Assembly (NCBI GenBank): GCA_023212695.1
Contig: JALCCG010000253.1
Location: forward strand, 1-30,839
Length of the DNA: 30,839 nucleotides
Source: Sporisorium sorghi
Lineage: Eukaryota; Basidiomycota; Ustilaginomycetes; Ustilaginales; Ustilaginaceae
Reading direction: 5' to 3'
In this document: positions 29,117 to 30,839 of the stretch, in pieces
Layout: the number at the start of each line of letters is the position of its first letter
How positions within the stretch are numbered: position 1 is the stretch's first letter
Translations under genes and position numbers: made by a program
Notes under the pieces: generated by a model
Told to the model about the DNA's origin: nothing
The model's input: only the letters and a program-made list of their open reading frames with translations
The model's database searches: none

Positions 29117-30755
29117 ATGAAGGCAGACCTTACGGCTTTCCTCTCGCCATCATCGACCATCCATCCATCGAACGGAGCAACAGAACAGGCACGCAAGTCT
29201 GTCGTCACATCACTCAAACCTCGGTCATTACGGAACCCATCGTGGAAGCACAAGCAGATATGTAAGTGTCTGGCGCAATCCGGGCTTTGGTCGCATGGTT
29301 CGGCCTGATCGGAGCACATATGAGAGCGAAGAGGAGTCAGTGGACTGACGACCTCTATCCTTTGCCATTATCTGTACAGGTCGGGAGCGTCGTCGAATCT
29401 CACAGAGCGAATGGACTCGCCAGCTCACGAGCAAACGAGGCAGTTCGTTGAGCAAACCGGTGCCGCCATCTTCTCACTGGACGGGTAAGCGTTGTTTCGG
29501 GAATGCCGTGTCTCTTCCCACTCTTGCTTTGCGCATCAGCGTTGCTGACTTTGACTCTTTGCATCCATTCTGCTTCGGGTTCGTTCACTGTAGCGAGCGA
29601 GGGACAGGCAAATCGCAGCTGTGCGCGCAGCAGTCCGATGGCCGCCTCACCTGCACTGAGATCGCTTTGGAAGGTAAGCTTCCGAACCTCACCGAGAGAA
29701 CGTAGCCTTCACGGCCTCGCAATGATGAGCCGCGCTGACAATCGCCTTCTCCAATGCCACCTCACAGCCAAGTCGCTCTTCTCGACAATGCAGAGCCTCA
29801 ACTTCTTCTGCACCTTGCCACAGGACCCTTCCAAGACGCATATCAACTGCCAGCGCATCCCCTCTTCATAGCTGGTCACATAGCGCCACTGGACTCAAGT
29901 GCCAGATGTAACAACTTCATCATAAGCTACTTATCTAATACAGGTCAAGTCGAACCTCGAGCATTGGATTGCAACGGGTGGCATCACGTCCTCGCTGAAG
30001 CATGCTCTCGAATCATCGTACGCCAAACACGCGGAGGGACGCCGAAGGTGTGAGAAGGAGCGTTCTCACGGTTCTCGGTGTAAATCCGACAAAACTCACT
30101 CTGGAAGCAACGGAGCCGCATCCGAAAGGTTTCCCTGCCGCAGTGAGAGTGCCTCTACAAAGCAGGTCTTCGCTGTGAGCGTCAGAAGGCTAGGGCAAGG
30201 TCGTGATCTCGGCACTTTCATGATCGATCAGCTTCTTTGGCGTGAGAGCATCCCTGCGCCGCAACCTTGCACGTCAACAGAGTCGAATGCGTCTTCAATC
30301 GACAGAAGAGCATGCGCTTCAGGCTGTCCATCTCGGCAAGGCCGAAGGTCCTGCTGTGCTGCAAAAGACGCCTGAAATCCCAAAAATCGCTTTGAGAAGA
30401 TTTTCTGCTCTTTCCGGTCTTCCTGACCGCGGATGGACCGCCGAAAAGGCTTCTTTTAGCGATGCCCATTCCGAAGGAGTGCGCGTGCACAGCAGCAGAG
30501 CAGAGAGCGAAAGAACAAACGCCTTGGTCAATCGCTTAGCGGGTCGAGACGATGAAGCGTGTGAGAGAGACAAGTGCGGATCTGCAATCAACGCACAGCA
30601 CGTCGCGCAGCCCGAGATTTTTGAATCGCCATTCGGCATTTCCATGTGCAATCCATCCCGACGCATCGCCTCTTCTCTTGCCTTCCAACGATCACCTCGA
30701 AAGGCGGCCTCTTTCTCAGCACGGCTCAGAAGAAGTACCCTGAAACCTTCACACA
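29117..30755 (+). CDS. Unresolved multi-exon gene with P-loop-like motif, 3' partial
   Basis: Three introns have strong signals: 29262-29379 (GTAAGT, GGACTGAC, TGTACAG), 29485-29593 (GTAAGC, GCTGAC, CACTGTAG) and one starting at 29674 (GTAAGC, CGCTGAC) ending at 29767 (CTCACAG) or 29772 (CCAAG). Splicing intron 2 joins SLDG to ERGTGKSQLC, creating GERGTGKS, a perfect P-loop pattern. With the 29772 acceptor the frame continues through ALLDNAEPQLLLHLATGPF and PLFIAGHIAPLDS. Farther on, a different frame is protein-like (RRSVLTVLGVNPTKLTLEAT from about 30051), and after a candidate 57-nt intron (30175-30231) it stays open to the window edge (HALQAVHLGKAEGPAVLQK). How the two parts connect is unclear: another intron, a sequencing frameshift or pseudogene decay. 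The start is not identified. A RecA/Rad51-paralogue-like ATPase is conceivable, but no Walker B was found. Confidence 0.4.
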
Positions 30756-30839
30756 CCCCCCCCCCCCCCCCCCCCCCGCCCCCGCCGCCGCGCCGGGCGC
30801 GGGCCCCGGGCACCACACCCACCCGCCCCCCGCGCCGGC
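30756..30839. repeat. C homopolymer and GC-rich low-quality end
   Basis: A run of 22 C followed by about 60 bases made almost only of C and G. Composition is unlike the rest of the window and it lies exactly at the edge, so it is probably sequencing or assembly noise and not genomic sequence. Confidence 0.75.

Noticed and set aside
29117..29911. A fully open spliced frame of 157 codons from the ATG at 29117
   Set aside because: It crosses all three introns without a stop, but the product is Ser/Arg-rich and looks like a shadow; the alternative frame with the P-loop is more protein-like. Neither is proven.

Overview
The window is nuclear DNA from a fungus, most likely a basidiomycete and probably a smut of the Ustilaginales. 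The evidence is a GC-rich sequence, large intron-poor genes on both strands, and short introns (60-84 nt) with GTAAGT/GTAAGC donors, mostly with CTGAC branch sites. Proteins carry long Ser/Ala/Pro-rich disordered arms, and intergenic DNA holds many microsatellites. The order assignment rests on overall style, not on a marker gene. The window opens with about 70 T and closes with a C run plus GC-rich noise, so it looks like a complete short-read contig whose edges stopped at homopolymers.

Layout, left to right. PUS7/TruD tRNA pseudouridine synthase (+, 202-2607) converges on MAF1, the RNA polymerase III repressor (-, 2795-4447). After a 1.9 kb gap comes a Bqt4-like inner nuclear membrane protein (+, 6340-7788). 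FKBP12 (-, 8764-9183) has one small 3' intron and a possible mitochondrial long form. A KDM3/JMJD1-type JmjC protein (-, 9878-12538) shares a microsatellite-rich divergent promoter with a steroid 5-alpha-reductase family enzyme (+, 13587-14834, two exons). That enzyme converges on a three-exon Whi5/Nrm1-like cell-cycle repressor candidate (-, 14996-16265). TRS33/TRAPPC6 (+, 17199-18152) converges on a three-exon PDCD5/TFAR19 protein (-, 18306-18922). A 2.5 kb repeat-rich spacer precedes an unrecognised 1415-residue disordered protein (+, 21465-25712). A UPF0538/C2orf76 protein (+, 26059-26637) converges on NMD3, the 60S export adaptor (-, 27022-28680). The last 1.7 kb holds good splice signals on the + strand and a P-loop-like motif, but its gene model is unresolved and runs off the end.

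This is ordinary eukaryotic housekeeping territory, not an operon or a mobile island. Several genes touch RNA and ribosome biogenesis (PUS7, MAF1, NMD3), others chromatin and the nuclear envelope (KDM3-like, Bqt4-like), and others secretion and lipids (TRS33, 5-alpha-reductase). I see no evidence that they act as one system. The most worthwhile leads are the FKBP12 leader with a presequence-like motif, the split Whi5-like motif, the Bqt4-like protein, the unresolved terminal gene, and the unidentified 1415-residue protein. No rRNA, tRNA, transposon or CRISPR array was found by eye.
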